Shown here: in pieces, positions 26,428-37,888 of the stretch | Position numbering within the stretch: position 1 is the stretch's first letter | Layout of the letters: the number at the start of each line of letters is the position of its first letter | NCBI GenBank assembly: GCA_947379865.1 | Contig: CANCOY010000001.1 | Span: forward strand, 1 to 64,000 | DNA length: 64,000 bases | Direction of reading: 5' to 3' | Source of the DNA: Acetobacteraceae bacterium | Lineage (GTDB): Bacteria > Pseudomonadota > Alphaproteobacteria > Zavarziniales > Zavarziniaceae | Translations under genes and position numbers: made by a program | The notes under the pieces: generated by a model | Told to the model about the DNA's origin: nothing | Database searches by the model: none | The model's input: the letters and a program-made list of their open reading frames with translations, nothing else

Positions 26428-29121
26428 GTGAGCGCACTCGACAGCCTGAAAACCCGCCGCCAGCTCAAGGTTGGCACCAAGACCTATGATTATTTCAGCC
26501 TGAAGGCTGCGGCAAAGACCCTGGGCAACATCGACCGCCTGCCGGTCAGCCTCAAGGTGCTGCTGGAAAATCTGCTGCGCCATGAAGATGGCCGCACCGT
26601 CAGCCTCGACGACATCAAGGCCGTGGCGACCTGGCTCGAGACCCGCTCGTCGGACCGCGAGATCGCCTTCCGCCCGGCCCGCGTGCTGATGCAGGATTTC
26701 ACGGGCGTGCCGGCGGTGGTGGATCTGGCCGCCATGCGCGCCGCCATGTCGGCCATGGGGGGCGATGCCAAGAAGATCAACCCGCTGTCGCCGGTTGACC
26801 TTGTCATCGACCATTCGGTGATGGTGGATGCCTTTGGCAGCAAGTCTGCCCTGAAGCAGAACACCGACCTTGAGTACGAGCGCAATGGCGAGCGTTACGA
26901 ATTCCTGCGCTGGGGCCAGGTGGCGTTCGACAATTTCCGCGTCGTGCCGCCGGGCACCGGCATCTGCCACCAGGTGAACCTGGAATACCTTGCCCAGACC
27001 GTGTGGACGGGCAAGAACGGCCGCAAGAGCGTGGCCTATCCCGATACGCTGGTCGGCACCGACAGCCACACCACCATGGTCAACGGCCTGAGCGTGCTCG
27101 GCTGGGGCGTGGGCGGCATCGAGGCCGAGGCGGCCATGCTGGGCCAGGCCATTTCCATGCTGATCCCCGAAGTCGTCGGCTTCAAGCTGACGGGCAAGCT
27201 GCGCGAAGGCGCCACCGCCACCGATCTGGTGCTGACCATCACCCAGATGCTGCGCAAGAAGGGCGTGGTGGGCAAGTTCGTGGAATTCTATGGCAAGGGC
27301 ATCGGCGACCTGTCGCTGGCGGACCGTGCCACCGTCGCCAATATGGCACCGGAATATGGCGCCACCTGTGGCTTCTTCCCGGTGGATGAAGAAACCATCG
27401 CTTATCTGAAGTCCACCGGCCGCAAGGCCGACCGTGTGGCGCTGGTGGAGGCCTATGCCAAGGCCCAGGGCCTGTGGCGGACCAACCGCACGCCGGACCC
27501 CGTGTTCACCGACACGCTGGAACTGGACATTTCCACCGTTGAGCCAAGCCTCGCCGGCCCCAAGCGGCCGCAGGACCGTGTGCCCCTGACCCAGGTTGCC
27601 AGCAACTTCCGCGATGGCCTGGAACCCGGCTTCGGCAAGGCCGGCGCTGAGGAGCAGGACCGCAAGGTTGCCGTCAAAGGCACCAAATATTCCATCGGCC
27701 ATGGCGACGTGGTGATCGCCGCGATCACCAGCTGCACCAACACCTCCAACCCCAGCGTGATGCTGGGCGCAGGCCTTGTGGCGCGCAATGCCGTGGCCCT
27801 GGGCCTGAAGGTAAAGCCGTGGGTCAAGACCAGCCTGGCGCCGGGCAGCCAGGTGGTGAGTGACTATCTGGCCAAGGCCGGCCTGCAAAAGCCCCTCGAC
27901 AAGCTGGGCTTCAACACGGTGGGCTATGGCTGCACCACCTGCATCGGCAATTCCGGCCCGCTGCCCGATGAAGTGGCTGATGCCGTAACCAGTGGCGACC
28001 TTGTGGTGGCCTCTGTGCTGTCGGGCAACCGCAATTTCGAAGGCCGCGTGAACCCGCATGTGAAGGCAAACTACCTTGCCTCGCCCATGCTGGTGGTGGC
28101 CTATGCCATTGCCGGTTCGCTGAACATCGACATCGCCAAGGATCCGCTGGGCACCGACAAGGCGGGCAAGCCCGTCTACCTCAAGGACATCTGGCCCTCC
28201 AACAAGGAAGTGGCCGACACGGTGCGCAAGTGCGTGACCGCCAGCATGTTCCGCGCCCGCTATTCCGATGTCTTTGCCGGCGACGCCAAGTGGCGCAAGA
28301 TCAAGACCGCGAAGTCGCTGACCTATACGTGGAACAAGAAGTCCACCTATGTGCAGCACCCGCCCTATTTCGAGGATATGCCGGCCGAGCCCGCCGCCAT
28401 CGGCGATGTGACGGGCGCACGTCTGCTGGGCATCTTTGGCGACAGCATCACCACCGATCACATCTCGCCCGCCGGTTCCATCAAGAAGGATGGCCCCGCT
28501 GGCAAGTATCTGGTGGCCCACAAGGTCAAGCCCATCGACTTCAACTCTTATGGTGCCCGGCGTGGCAACCATGAAGTGATGATGCGCGGCACCTTTGCCA
28601 ATATCCGTATCAAGAACGAAATGGTTCCGGGTACGGAAGGTGGCCTCAGCAAGGTGTTCCCGGCGGGTGATGTCGTGTCGATCTATGACGCGGCCATGAC
28701 CTACAAGAAGCTGGATACGCCGCTGGTCATCTTTGCCGGCAAGGAATATGGCACGGGCTCCTCGCGCGACTGGGCGGCCAAGGGCACCATGCTGCTGGGT
28801 GTGAAGGCCGTGATTGCCGAAAGCTTCGAGCGCATCCATCGCTCGAACCTCGTCGGCATGGGCGTGCTGCCCCTGCTCTACCCGGAAGGTGTTGATCGCA
28901 AGTCGCTGAACCTGACGGGCGATGAAGTGATCGACCTCAAGGGCATTGCCGGTGGCATCAGCCCGCGCATGACCATCGACTGCACCATCACCCGCGCCGA
29001 TGGCACGGTGGATCACCTGCCCCTGCTCTGCCGCATCGACACGCTGGACGAGGTGGAATATTTCCGCCACGGCGGCATCCTGCACTATGTGCTGCGCTCA
29101 CTGCTGAAGCCCGCCGCCTGA
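26428..29121 (+). CDS. acnA: Aconitate hydratase A
   Basis: This 897-residue [4Fe-4S] TCA-cycle enzyme interconverts citrate and isocitrate. Cluster ligands are the Cys in [15 protein letters not shown] and the pair in [13 protein letters not shown]. The swivel domain near the C-terminus has [16 protein letters not shown]. The start is a GTG at 26428 with TGGAGG seven bases upstream; a frame from 26344 adds a non-homologous leader. It is divergent from the ech-ccm operon. The gap 26190-26427 must hold both promoters; a CATAAT at 26339-26344 is a weak -10 candidate. A good terminator follows. Confidence 0.97.
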   Translation: MSALDSLKTRRQLKVGTKTYDYFSLKAAAKTLGNIDRLPVSLKVLLENLLRHEDGRTVSLDDIKAVATWLETRSSDREIAFRPARVLMQDFTGVPAVVDLAAMRAAMSAMGGDAKKINPLSPVDLVIDHSVMVDAFGSKSALKQNTDLEYERNGERYEFLRWGQVAFDNFRVVPPGTGICHQVNLEYLAQTVWTGKNGRKSVAYPDTLVGTDSHTTMVNGLSVLGWGVGGIEAEAAMLGQAISMLIPEVVGFKLTGKLREGATATDLVLTITQMLRKKGVVGKFVEFYGKGIGDLSLADRATVANMAPEYGATCGFFPVDEETIAYLKSTGRKADRVALVEAYAKAQGLWRTNRTPDPVFTDTLELDISTVEPSLAGPKRPQDRVPLTQVASNFRDGLEPGFGKAGAEEQDRKVAVKGTKYSIGHGDVVIAAITSCTNTSNPSVMLGAGLVARNAVALGLKVKPWVKTSLAPGSQVVSDYLAKAGLQKPLDKLGFNTVGYGCTTCIGNSGPLPDEVADAVTSGDLVVASVLSGNRNFEGRVNPHVKANYLASPMLVVAYAIAGSLNIDIAKDPLGTDKAGKPVYLKDIWPSNKEVADTVRKCVTASMFRARYSDVFAGDAKWRKIKTAKSLTYTWNKKSTYVQHPPYFEDMPAEPAAIGDVTGARLLGIFGDSITTDHISPAGSIKKDGPAGKYLVAHKVKPIDFNSYGARRGNHEVMMRGTFANIRIKNEMVPGTEGGLSKVFPAGDVVSIYDAAMTYKKLDTPLVIFAGKEYGTGSSRDWAAKGTMLLGVKAVIAESFERIHRSNLVGMGVLPLLYPEGVDRKSLNLTGDEVIDLKGIAGGISPRMTIDCTITRADGTVDHLPLLCRIDTLDEVEYFRHGGILHYVLRSLLKPAA

Positions 29122-29148
29122 GGCTTTCAGCAGCCTGATCCGTGATTT

Positions 29149-29174
29149 GGGGCGTCCCTTGGGGCGCCCCTTTT
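29149..29174 (+). terminator. Intrinsic terminator of acnA
   Basis: GGGGCGTCCC (29149-29158), TT, GGGGCGCCCC (29161-29170) form a strong stem with one wobble, followed by TTTT (29171-29174). It lies 27 bp after the acnA stop. Confidence 0.8.
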
Positions 29175-29214
29175 CATTTGTGCCCGACAAAAGAAAAAAG
29201 ATGGTGGGAACAGA

Positions 29215-29913
29215 ATGACGGCACCACTCAGCGTTGATGCGGCCATCCTCGGCCGCCGCTCCATCCGCGCCTTCCGGCCAGATCCCGTGCCGCGTGCCGT
29301 GGTAGCGGAGATCCTGGGGATTTCTGCCCGGGCGCCCAGCGGCACCAACATGCAACCCTGGAAGGCCCATGTGGTGACAGGTGCCGCCCGCCACGCCCTG
29401 TGCACCGCCGTGGTGGCCGCTGCGGACGCGGTACATGCCGGCACCAATGCCGAGGTTCACGAGGCGGAATACCGCTATTACCCCGCCCAATGGCAGGAGC
29501 CCTATATCGGGCGGCGGCGCAAGGTGGGCCTCGACATGTATGCCCTGCTTGGCATCGGCAAGGGTGAGGGGGCGGCCATGCACGCCCAGCACAACCGCAA
29601 TTTCACCTTCTTTGATGCACCGGTGGGGATCTTCTTCACCATCGACAAGCACCTAGAGATCGGCTCGTGGCTCGACTATGGCATGCTGCTGCAAAACGTC
29701 ATGCTGGCCGCCCGCGCCCGCGGCCTCGACACCTGCCCGCAAGCCGCCTGGCCCCGCTTCCACCGCATCATCCGCACCCACCTCGGCTTTCCCGAAAGCG
29801 AGACGGTAATCTGCGGCCTCGCCCTGGGTTTCGCCGACGAGAGCGCGGCGGTCAATTCACTGGTAACCGACCGTGTGCCTCTGGAGGACTGGACCACCTT
29901 CCACGGGGAGTGA
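29215..29913 (+). CDS. Nitroreductase family FMN oxidoreductase
   Basis: This 232-residue flavoprotein has the family N-terminus RRSIRAFRPDPVP with the FMN-contacting RSIR, ARAPSGTNMQPWKAHVV, and a C-terminal LDTCPQAAWPRF. Homologues reduce nitroaromatics, quinones or flavins with NAD(P)H; the physiological substrate is unknown. The central YPAQWQEPYIGRRRKVGLD loop is typical of the larger soluble type. It stands alone between the acnA terminator and the convergent toxin-antitoxin pair. Confidence 0.88.
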   Translation: MTAPLSVDAAILGRRSIRAFRPDPVPRAVVAEILGISARAPSGTNMQPWKAHVVTGAARHALCTAVVAAADAVHAGTNAEVHEAEYRYYPAQWQEPYIGRRRKVGLDMYALLGIGKGEGAAMHAQHNRNFTFFDAPVGIFFTIDKHLEIGSWLDYGMLLQNVMLAARARGLDTCPQAAWPRFHRIIRTHLGFPESETVICGLALGFADESAAVNSLVTDRVPLEDWTTFHGE

Positions 29914-29948
29914 GAGGGCCTGCTGGTAGATTGATGCTTGCGCAGCAC

Positions 29949-30260
29949 CTAAACCAGCAGAAGTTCAACGCGCTTGCCGCAGGCCTTTGCATAGCGGCGG
30001 ATCGTCTCGAATGTCGGCGAGTGTTTGGGATCACGCATGGAGCTTTCCAGACGCGAAACGGCGCTTTTGGACGTCCCCATCCGGACCGCAATTTCGTCCT
30101 GGGTGAGGCCCGATTGTTTGCGCGCCTCAAGAAGAGACCGCAGCGCGGCATAGTCATCGGCGCCCGCCTCCCAAGCCTCTTTGAAGCCGGGCCTCCGCAT
30201 CGCCTTTTCCAGGGCCTTCTTTCCGTCGTGACGGACGGGCTTGAACCCTTGATCGCTCAT
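29949..30260 (-). CDS. HTH (XRE-type) antitoxin of a HigBA-like pair
   Basis: This 103-residue protein starts at ATG 30260 (MSDQGFKPVRHDGKK); a longer frame reaches 30485 inside the toxin gene and is a shadow. The C-terminal helix-turn-helix is clear: LTQDEIAVRMGTSKSAVSRLES, followed by FETIRRYAKACGKRVELL. The N-terminal 40 residues probably wrap the toxin. Its ATG overlaps the toxin stop (ATGA), so toxin precedes antitoxin, as in higBA. It probably represses the promoter at the palindrome 30586-30603. Confidence 0.85.
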   Translation of the reverse strand: MSDQGFKPVRHDGKKALEKAMRRPGFKEAWEAGADDYAALRSLLEARKQSGLTQDEIAVRMGTSKSAVSRLESSMRDPKHSPTFETIRRYAKACGKRVELLLV

Positions 30261-30577
30261 GGCCGCGCCTCCTTCAATCGCTTGCGAGCCAGCTTGAGGT
30301 CCTTGGCGGGCGTCGCCTGGCTCTTTTTCACAATGCCGTGCAGGATCACCAGCGTGCGACCGACCTGCGTACAGTAGAACGCGCGGCCGATTCCTTCTGG
30401 TCCCTTGCACCGTAGCTCGAACAATCCGTCGCCCATCGGACGCGCATGAGGCATCCGAAGATCGAGGCCATCCTCCTCCAGCCATTCAATCAGGCGGAGA
30501 TAGTCGGCATAGATGCCGACCGGCCATTCCTCGATCTCCCGCCTCACGCGGTCGTTGTAGTAGAGAACCGTCCACAT
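30257..30577 (-). CDS. RelE/HigB-like toxin, phage Gp49-like family
   Basis: This 106-residue basic protein has the pattern of Gp49-like (DUF891) toxins: WTVLYYNDRVRREIEEWP, ARPMGDGLFELRCKGPEG, RAFYCTQVGRTLVILHGIVKKSQATP. These fold like RelE and usually cleave ribosome-bound mRNA. The Lys/Arg-rich C-terminus fits this. The antitoxin follows with a four-base overlap. GC and codon use look like the neighbours. Whether it is active is not known. Confidence 0.85.
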   Translation of the reverse strand: MWTVLYYNDRVRREIEEWPVGIYADYLRLIEWLEEDGLDLRMPHARPMGDGLFELRCKGPEGIGRAFYCTQVGRTLVILHGIVKKSQATPAKDLKLARKRLKEARP

Positions 30578-30585
30578 GGCGACGT

Positions 30586-30603
30586 GTTACCATATTTGAT
30601 AAC
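30586..30603. promoter_or_regulatory. Imperfect palindrome upstream of the toxin-antitoxin operon
   Basis: GTTACCATATTTGATAAC is an imperfect inverted repeat (GTTAyCA...TGrTAAC) lying 9 bp upstream of the toxin ATG on minus. It is more AT-rich than its surroundings. Its position fits the operator where an HTH antitoxin represses its own promoter. Confidence 0.5.
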
Positions 30604-30682
30604 TTCTGTCGACCTCTTCAAGGCACCGCGCGTAGGACCACCGCCGCCCTCGTCGAGGGCGGCAGAGGTCCAGATCAATCCC

Positions 30683-32596
30683 CTACTGCAAGGTTTGGCC
30701 CATCACGGCCGCCAGGCGGCGGGCGAAGGCGGCGGGGTCGGGGACGGGTTCGCCCTCGACGATGCGGGCCTGGTCGAGCAGCAGATGGGCGGCATCTTCC
30801 AGGCGTTCGCTGGCACCGGGCTTGGCGGCGTCCAGCGCCAGGCTGCGTACCAGGGCGTGGCGGGGGTTGATTTCCAGCACGCGCGGGGTGGGCGGCAGGC
30901 CCTCGGCCCGCTGGCTGCGCAACATGCGGGCCAGGTGCATGTCCAGCGCCCCTTCGGCCGCAACCAGGCAGACGGCGGAATCCGTCAGGCGGCTGGAGGT
31001 GCGCACATCGGCAATCGCCTCCCCCAGCACCTGCTTGAGCAAGGCGACCAGGGTGCCAATTTCCGCATCACGCACGCCGTCTTCCGGCTCGGCCGGGGCC
31101 TCCACCGGCTCAATGGCATCAAGCTCGTTACCACCGCGCGTGACCGACTGGAACGGCTTTCCATCAAAATCATGGGCGGCCGACAGCCAGAAATCGTCCA
31201 CTGCATCGGACAGCAACAGCACCTCTACATCGCGGGCGGCAAAGCCTTCCAGCTGGGGGCTGCGGCGGATGGTGTCGAGGTCGTCGCCGGTGATGGTGTA
31301 GATGCTGCTCTGGTTCGGCTTCATGCGCGCCACATAGTCGGCAAGGCTGACCACATCGTCGCCCGACCGGGTGGTGCGGAAGCGCGCCAGCTTCAGCAGC
31401 TGTTCGCGCCGCTCGCCATCCTCATAGATGCCTTCCTTCAGCACGGCGCCGAAATTGCCCCAGAATTTCTTGTATCCCTCGGCATCGCTTTCGGCACGCT
31501 TCTCGAGGTCGGTCAGCACGCGCTTGGTAATGGCCTGGCGCATGCGGGCGATCAGCGGGTTATTTTGCAACATCTCGCGCGAGAGGTTGAGCGGCAGGTC
31601 CTGGCTGTCCACCACACCCTTGAGGAAGCGCAGATAGCCCGGCAGCAGCCCGTCGCAATCATCGGTGATGAAGACGCGCCGCACATAGAGCTTCACGCGG
31701 TGCTGGCGCTTGGGATCGAACAGGTCGAACGGTCGTTCCTCGGGCACGAACAAGAGGCTGGTGTATTCGATCTTGCCTTCGGCCTTGAAGTGGAAGGTCG
31801 CCCACGGATTGTCGAAGGCATGGCCGACATGGCGATAGAACTCACCATACTGTTCTTCGGTGATCTCGCTGCGGGGGCGCGTCCAAACGGCGGCGGCCTC
31901 GTTCAGGGTCTCCACCGTGTCGGCGTCCGTGGCCAGCTTCACCGGCAAGGCGACGTGATCGGAATAGGTCTTCACCACGCGCTTCAGGCGCACGGGGTCA
32001 AGCCATTCATCCTCGCCCTCGCGCAGGCTGAGGACGATCTCGGTGCCCCGGTTGCTGCGCTCGGCAGGCGTCACCTCAAAGGCGCCGAGGCCATCGGACG
32101 CCCAGGCCCAGGCGCCATCAGCCCCCGCCTTGCGGCTGGTGACCACCACGCGGCTTGCCACCATGAAGGCGGAATAGAAGCCCACGCCAAACTTGCCGAT
32201 CAGCGAGACATCGTTCGCGGCATCGCCCGACAGCTGGTCCACAAAGGCATTGGTGCCCGAGCGCGCGATGGTGCCAAGGTTGGCAATCAGCTCGTCCCGG
32301 TCCATGCCGATGCCATTGTCGGCAATGGTCAGGGTACGGCCATCCTTGTCGAACGAGATCACCACGCCGAGGTCGGCATCATCCCCCAGCAGATGGGGTT
32401 CGGTGAGGGCAAGATAGCGCAGACGATCGCACGCATCAGAGGCGTTGGAGATCAACTCGCGCAGGAAGATTTCCTTGTCGGAATAGACCGAGTGCACCAT
32501 CAGGTGCAGCAGGCGCGAGACCTCCGCCTGAAAGCTAAGAGTCTCGCTTGCCGGACGGCCGGCGTCAGCAGCGGGGGACGGTTTATCCATGGCCAT
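30683..32596 (-). CDS. htpG: Molecular chaperone HtpG (bacterial Hsp90)
   Basis: This 637-residue Hsp90 homologue comprises an N-terminal ATPase domain, a middle domain and a C-terminal dimerisation domain. Signatures include YSDKEIFLRELISNASDA, the ATP-lid region with IADNGIGM, and FGVGFYSAFMVA. Length is close to E. coli (624). Two ATGs (32596, 32590) are two codons apart. It is alone on minus; no heat-shock promoter was evident. It remodels client proteins with DnaK. Confidence 0.96.
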   Translation of the reverse strand: MAMDKPSPAADAGRPASETLSFQAEVSRLLHLMVHSVYSDKEIFLRELISNASDACDRLRYLALTEPHLLGDDADLGVVISFDKDGRTLTIADNGIGMDRDELIANLGTIARSGTNAFVDQLSGDAANDVSLIGKFGVGFYSAFMVASRVVVTSRKAGADGAWAWASDGLGAFEVTPAERSNRGTEIVLSLREGEDEWLDPVRLKRVVKTYSDHVALPVKLATDADTVETLNEAAAVWTRPRSEITEEQYGEFYRHVGHAFDNPWATFHFKAEGKIEYTSLLFVPEERPFDLFDPKRQHRVKLYVRRVFITDDCDGLLPGYLRFLKGVVDSQDLPLNLSREMLQNNPLIARMRQAITKRVLTDLEKRAESDAEGYKKFWGNFGAVLKEGIYEDGERREQLLKLARFRTTRSGDDVVSLADYVARMKPNQSSIYTITGDDLDTIRRSPQLEGFAARDVEVLLLSDAVDDFWLSAAHDFDGKPFQSVTRGGNELDAIEPVEAPAEPEDGVRDAEIGTLVALLKQVLGEAIADVRTSSRLTDSAVCLVAAEGALDMHLARMLRSQRAEGLPPTPRVLEINPRHALVRSLALDAAKPGASERLEDAAHLLLDQARIVEGEPVPDPAAFARRLAAVMGQTLQ

Positions 32597-32728
32597 GCTC
32601 GCTAGGTCGATTCAGGAGGGTGGGCGGAAGGGTGGCATCAGGCATGACGGCGGCGCGGGACACCTGTCACCGCACCGCGCGACAATCCCCACCATATGTG
32701 CCGGTGGGCGGGTGCCTTCAAGACCCCG

Positions 32729-33934
<1,206 letters not shown>

Positions 33935-33944
33935 GAGCGTCTCC

Positions 33945-35891
33945 TCAGGCGGCGGCCGCGCGGCGCCGGCGGCGCAGCCGGATGCCGGCGACCACCAGGG
34001 CCAGGACAGCGAGGCAAAGCGGGATAAACCCGATATTCAGGACCCTGAGGGTCATTTCCAGCCGGTCGATGTCCCGCTGGAGGTTGAGCTGGACTTCCCG
34101 CAGCTGGCGGCGCGTCTCGATCACCTGGGCGCGCGCCTCGGCAATCGCCTTGTCGGTTTCGGCACTGGCGGCCCCGCCAAGCGGATCGGCGCGGCGCAGC
34201 TCCTGGACCTGGCGCTGGGTTGCCTCAAGCTTGGCCTGCAGGCGCTGCTGCTGCGACAGGAACTGCTGTTCCGCATCGCGGCGCAGGCGCTCCATCACCA
34301 AAAAGGGGCGGCTGGCCTCGCCCCGGCTGCGCAGGCTGATCAGGGCATCACTGCCCGAGAGGTTTTCCACCGCATTGACGATGAAGGTGCCGTTATCAGC
34401 CGTGGGCACCGTGGTGCGTTGGCCATTGGCATTCTGTTCCTGCACCCAGAAGCGGTCGTCGATCAGGTCGCTGTCGGCCACGACAATGATGTTGATCGGC
34501 CGGCTCGCCTCCTTGATCTGGGGCAATTCCGGGGCACCGGCACCGGGGGGCAGGGTATCCACCGGCCCGTTTGCATCGGGCGGCAGCTCCTCTGCCTTGG
34601 CGGGGCCCTGTTTGGGCGGACCATCGGGGAAAGCGGTGCGGGCCGGGCCGGCCACGCGCGCCGCCAGGATCTGGGCGGTTCCCGAGGAACGGAAGCCGCG
34701 AATGAAATCCTCTGGCGCCGTGCGCAGCTGGGCCATGCGGGTTTCCACCAGCTGGGATTCCAGGGTCGAGCTGATAAGCGGTGTAAGCTTTGTCGTGGCC
34801 CCCTCAAGCGGGGTGATGGCACCCGCCGTGCCCATGACGATCTGGTTGAGATCGGCGGTAACGGCATCATCCTTGGCCATCTGCGCGCCCGGGATCGTCA
34901 GCCACAGCATGTAGTCCACAAACTGCTGGCGCTCGCCCGAGATGCTGACCCTTGTGGCCAGCTGCCGGTCGGCCACCAGCTTGGTGTTGTCCACCTTGAT
35001 GCCCCAGGCCGTGAACAATTTGTCGAGGCCAGAGGCCACACGAAAGCCCTGGGGCGGCCGCCCGTCGGGGCCGGGCGTGGTTGCCACCTCCGAGAAGGGA
35101 TCCACCAGGGCCAGCACGCGCCCGCCCCCCATGACGAACTGGTCAATGGCATAAAGCGCCTGGTCCGAGAGGGCGCCGGGATGGGCGATCACCAGCAGGT
35201 CGATATGCTGGCCAATCTCGCGCAGGTCGGGCGCAAACATGCGCACGTCAAAGAACTGCTGCAGCTGCTCATAGACGGCAAAGGGATGGGCCTGGCCGCG
35301 CATGGCCGCCGCCGCCCCACCCATGCCGGTGTCGAGCGGCAGGCTGGAGATGATGCCAACCACCTTTTTCTTGGGCGCCAGCAGATTATGCAGCATCCGC
35401 GTCAGGTCATATTCAAGGAACGGCTGGCGCTCGGCCGAGAACAGCGGGATCGTGCCGCGCGTATCCGTGGGACCACTGCCAGACAGACCAAAATAGAAGG
35501 TGTCGCCGCTGTCGAGCGGTGTGCCCGTGAGGCCAAGGGCGTTTGCCGCGTCCTCGTCCTCGCTGAAGGGCTCGGGGTCGATCACCTGCAGCCGCACCAT
35601 GCCATGGCTGGCGGACACGATCTCGTCCAGCATCTCGCGCACGCGCGCGCCATAGGGCTTCAGCTCGGGATGGTCGTTGGACAGGCGCTCGGAAAAATAG
35701 AGGCGCAGGCGGATCGGCTCGTTGAGGGTGGCCAGCACGGCCCGCGTGCCCTCGGACAGGGTGTAGAGCCGGTTCTGGGTCAGATCCAGCCGTGCGCCCG
35801 TCAGCGTGGCGTTGCTGAGGGTGTTAATCCCCAGGAACAGGATGGCGATCAGGATAAGGGCAAGGCCCGCACCGAACTTGCGTTGGGTCAT
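33945..35891 (-). CDS. GldG-like ABC transport auxiliary protein
   Basis: This 648-residue protein starts at ATG 35891 (MTQRKFGAGLALILIAILFLG), 5 bp after the permease gene; a frame to 35951 overlaps that gene. It has N-terminal and C-terminal transmembrane anchors around a large periplasmic region (LSEGTRAVLATLNEPIRLRLY, VIDPEPFSEDEDAA) typical of the GldG/ABC_transp_aux family. A coiled coil (about 525-600) precedes the last span. Gld proteins assist gliding in Bacteroidetes; in proteobacteria the substrate is not known. Confidence 0.82.
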   Translation of the reverse strand: MTQRKFGAGLALILIAILFLGINTLSNATLTGARLDLTQNRLYTLSEGTRAVLATLNEPIRLRLYFSERLSNDHPELKPYGARVREMLDEIVSASHGMVRLQVIDPEPFSEDEDAANALGLTGTPLDSGDTFYFGLSGSGPTDTRGTIPLFSAERQPFLEYDLTRMLHNLLAPKKKVVGIISSLPLDTGMGGAAAAMRGQAHPFAVYEQLQQFFDVRMFAPDLREIGQHIDLLVIAHPGALSDQALYAIDQFVMGGGRVLALVDPFSEVATTPGPDGRPPQGFRVASGLDKLFTAWGIKVDNTKLVADRQLATRVSISGERQQFVDYMLWLTIPGAQMAKDDAVTADLNQIVMGTAGAITPLEGATTKLTPLISSTLESQLVETRMAQLRTAPEDFIRGFRSSGTAQILAARVAGPARTAFPDGPPKQGPAKAEELPPDANGPVDTLPPGAGAPELPQIKEASRPINIIVVADSDLIDDRFWVQEQNANGQRTTVPTADNGTFIVNAVENLSGSDALISLRSRGEASRPFLVMERLRRDAEQQFLSQQQRLQAKLEATQRQVQELRRADPLGGAASAETDKAIAEARAQVIETRRQLREVQLNLQRDIDRLEMTLRVLNIGFIPLCLAVLALVVAGIRLRRRRRAAAA

Positions 35892-35895
35892 CACC

Positions 35896-36630
35896 TCAGC
35901 CCGCCTTCTTGACGTCGATGACAATGGCATTGGCAGCGAGCCAGAGCACAATCAGCGAGGCAAAGTACAGAACATCACGCACATCGATCACGCCCCGGAT
36001 GATGGCCGTGAAATGGGTGAGGAAGCTGAACGAGGCGATGGTGTCCACCAGGGCCTGAGGCGCCCAGGCCGAGAAGAAGCCCAGCACCACCGGCAGCCCC
36101 GCTACGGTGAACAGAAAGCAGACCACCACCGACAGCACGAAGGCAATCACCTGGTTCCGTGTCACTGCCGAAATGCACGAGCCAATGGCCAGATAGCCGC
36201 CCGCCATGAACAGCGAGCCGATGTAACTGGCCAGGATCACCCCATTATCAGGGTTCCCCAGGTAATTCACCGTGATCCAGAAGGGGAAGGTGAGCGCCAG
36301 AGCGAGGCCCGTGAAGGCCCAGGCCGCCAGGAACTTGGCCAGCACCGCCGCCCACAGCGGGATCGGCAGGGTCAGCAGCAGCTCAATCGTGCCTGACTTG
36401 CGCTCTTCCGCCCACAGCCGCATGGAGATTGCGGGGATCAGGAACAGATAAAGCCAGGGGTGGAAGATGAAGAACGAGCCCAGATCCGCCTCGCCACGCT
36501 CGAAGAAGCGGCCAAGGTAGAAGGTGAAGATGCCCGTGACGAACAGGAAGATCACGATAAAGACATAGGCCAGCGGCGTTGCGAAATAGCCGCCGAATTC
36601 ACGCCGGAAGATGGTGCCGATCTTGTTCAT
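35896..36630 (-). CDS. ABC transporter permease, GldF/NosY-like
   Basis: This 244-residue protein has six hydrophobic segments. The N-terminus IGTIFRREFGGYFATPLAYVF and the loop RLWAEERKSGTIELLLTLPI are typical of ABC-2-type permeases such as GldF and NosY. It lies between the ATPase (10 bp upstream) and GldG-like gene (4 bp downstream), so the three form one exporter unit. What it exports is unknown. Confidence 0.88.
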   Translation of the reverse strand: MNKIGTIFRREFGGYFATPLAYVFIVIFLFVTGIFTFYLGRFFERGEADLGSFFIFHPWLYLFLIPAISMRLWAEERKSGTIELLLTLPIPLWAAVLAKFLAAWAFTGLALALTFPFWITVNYLGNPDNGVILASYIGSLFMAGGYLAIGSCISAVTRNQVIAFVLSVVVCFLFTVAGLPVVLGFFSAWAPQALVDTIASFSFLTHFTAIIRGVIDVRDVLYFASLIVLWLAANAIVIDVKKAG

Positions 36631-36639
36631 GGCTGCCCC

Positions 36640-37581
36640 TCAGATCGCGTCGCGTGTGTCGGACGTGGTCAGGCGCCGGAACACTTCATCAAGGCGGCCG
36701 GCTTCGGCCACCAGCCTGTCCACGGCCCAGCCATTGAGGCGTGCCAGTTCGCCCACTTCGGCGACCACGGGGCGACCACCCTCGGGATAGATCAGGAAGG
36801 CACGGCCACTTTCATCCGCCGCCTCGACCCGGGCAACACCTGCCAGGCCCGCCAGCGCATCGGCCACACCCGGCTGCGCGGCGGCAAGCCTGAGGGTGAC
36901 ACAGTTGTGGAAGCGCGACATGGCCTCAAGCTCGGCCGGGGTGCCATCGGCCACGATACGGCCGCGATCGATGATCACCGCGCGGGAACACACCGCGTCC
37001 ACCTCCTCCAGAATGTGGGTGGAGATGATGATGGCCTTGTTCTTGGCCATGGCCTGGATCAGGCCACGCACCTGGTGCTTCTGGTTGGGGTCGAGGCCAT
37101 CGGTGGGCTCGTCAAGGATCAGCACGTCGGGATCATGCAGGATCGCCTGCGCAATACCCACCCGGCGCTTGAAGCCCTTGGACAGGGTTTCGATCGGCTG
37201 GTCCAGCACGCCGCCGATCTCGACCTTCTCGATGGCATTGCGGATGGCGCCCCTGCGCCCCATGCCCTTCATGTCGCGGATGTCGGCGATGAATTCGAGG
37301 AAACTGCGCGGTGTCATGTCGGGATAGGCGGGGGCACCTTCCGGCAGATAGCCGATGCGCCGCTTGGCCGCCAAAGGCTCGCGGGCCATGTCATGGCCGC
37401 AGATGAATACCCGCCCGGCGGTGGGCGCCAGAAAGCCGGTGATCATCTTCATCGTGGTGGATTTGCCGGCGCCATTGGGCCCCAGAAAGCCCATCACCTC
37501 GCCCCGCCTGACCGTAAAGGCAAGGCCATCAACGGCGACGAACGGGCCAAAGGCCTTCACCAGTCCCTGAATTTCGATCAT
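36640..37581 (-). CDS. ABC transporter ATP-binding protein, GldA/CcmA-like
   Basis: This 313-residue ATPase starts at ATG 37581 (MIEIQGLVKAFGPFVAVDGL). Walker A is GPNGAGKST, the signature LSKGFKRRVGIAQAI, and Walker B VLILDEPTDGLDPNQ. The C-terminal extension of about 80 residues (SRFHNCVTLRLAAAQPG) is usual for drug/Gld-type exporters. It is the first gene of the four-gene locus. A weak candidate promoter lies upstream on minus: TTGACC (37674-37669), 17 bp, CATCTA (37651-37646). Confidence 0.9.
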   Translation of the reverse strand: MIEIQGLVKAFGPFVAVDGLAFTVRRGEVMGFLGPNGAGKSTTMKMITGFLAPTAGRVFICGHDMAREPLAAKRRIGYLPEGAPAYPDMTPRSFLEFIADIRDMKGMGRRGAIRNAIEKVEIGGVLDQPIETLSKGFKRRVGIAQAILHDPDVLILDEPTDGLDPNQKHQVRGLIQAMAKNKAIIISTHILEEVDAVCSRAVIIDRGRIVADGTPAELEAMSRFHNCVTLRLAAAQPGVADALAGLAGVARVEAADESGRAFLIYPEGGRPVVAEVGELARLNGWAVDRLVAEAGRLDEVFRRLTTSDTRDAI

Positions 37582-37888
37582 GTCCCCACGCTCTGACACG
37601 CCACCCGACACCGCAGGCGGCCCACGGCCGGATCGGTCGACCCCCTAGATGACGACCCATCCCCGGAAGGTCAAGAGTCCGGACCCAATGATCCCGGATG
37701 TCAAACCTGGCAACTGGTTGATGAAGGCTTCATCCGGATCCCGCTGCACACGGGCAGGAGGGGGGCGGGGGGGCTTGGATCCCATCCGCGCGACGACCGG
37801 ACCCGGACGAAGCCAACACCCACACACTCCCCCCGCAATGGGGCGCCAGAAGGGCTGAACTGAGGCGATTTTGTGGCGGGGTTGCCCC
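37582..37888. other. Intergenic region between the ABC locus and fic
   Basis: This 307-base gap has no credible reading frame. It likely contains the ABC operon promoter on minus (see 37646-37674) and the 3' end of the fic transcript. Runs of G (about 37754-37770) are present. I see no terminator with a U-tract and no repeats. Confidence 0.5.

Noticed and set aside
26173..29085. 970-codon minus-strand frame over acnA
   Set aside because: Antisense to a full aconitase with intact cluster motifs; repetitive His/Gly/Ala composition without domains.
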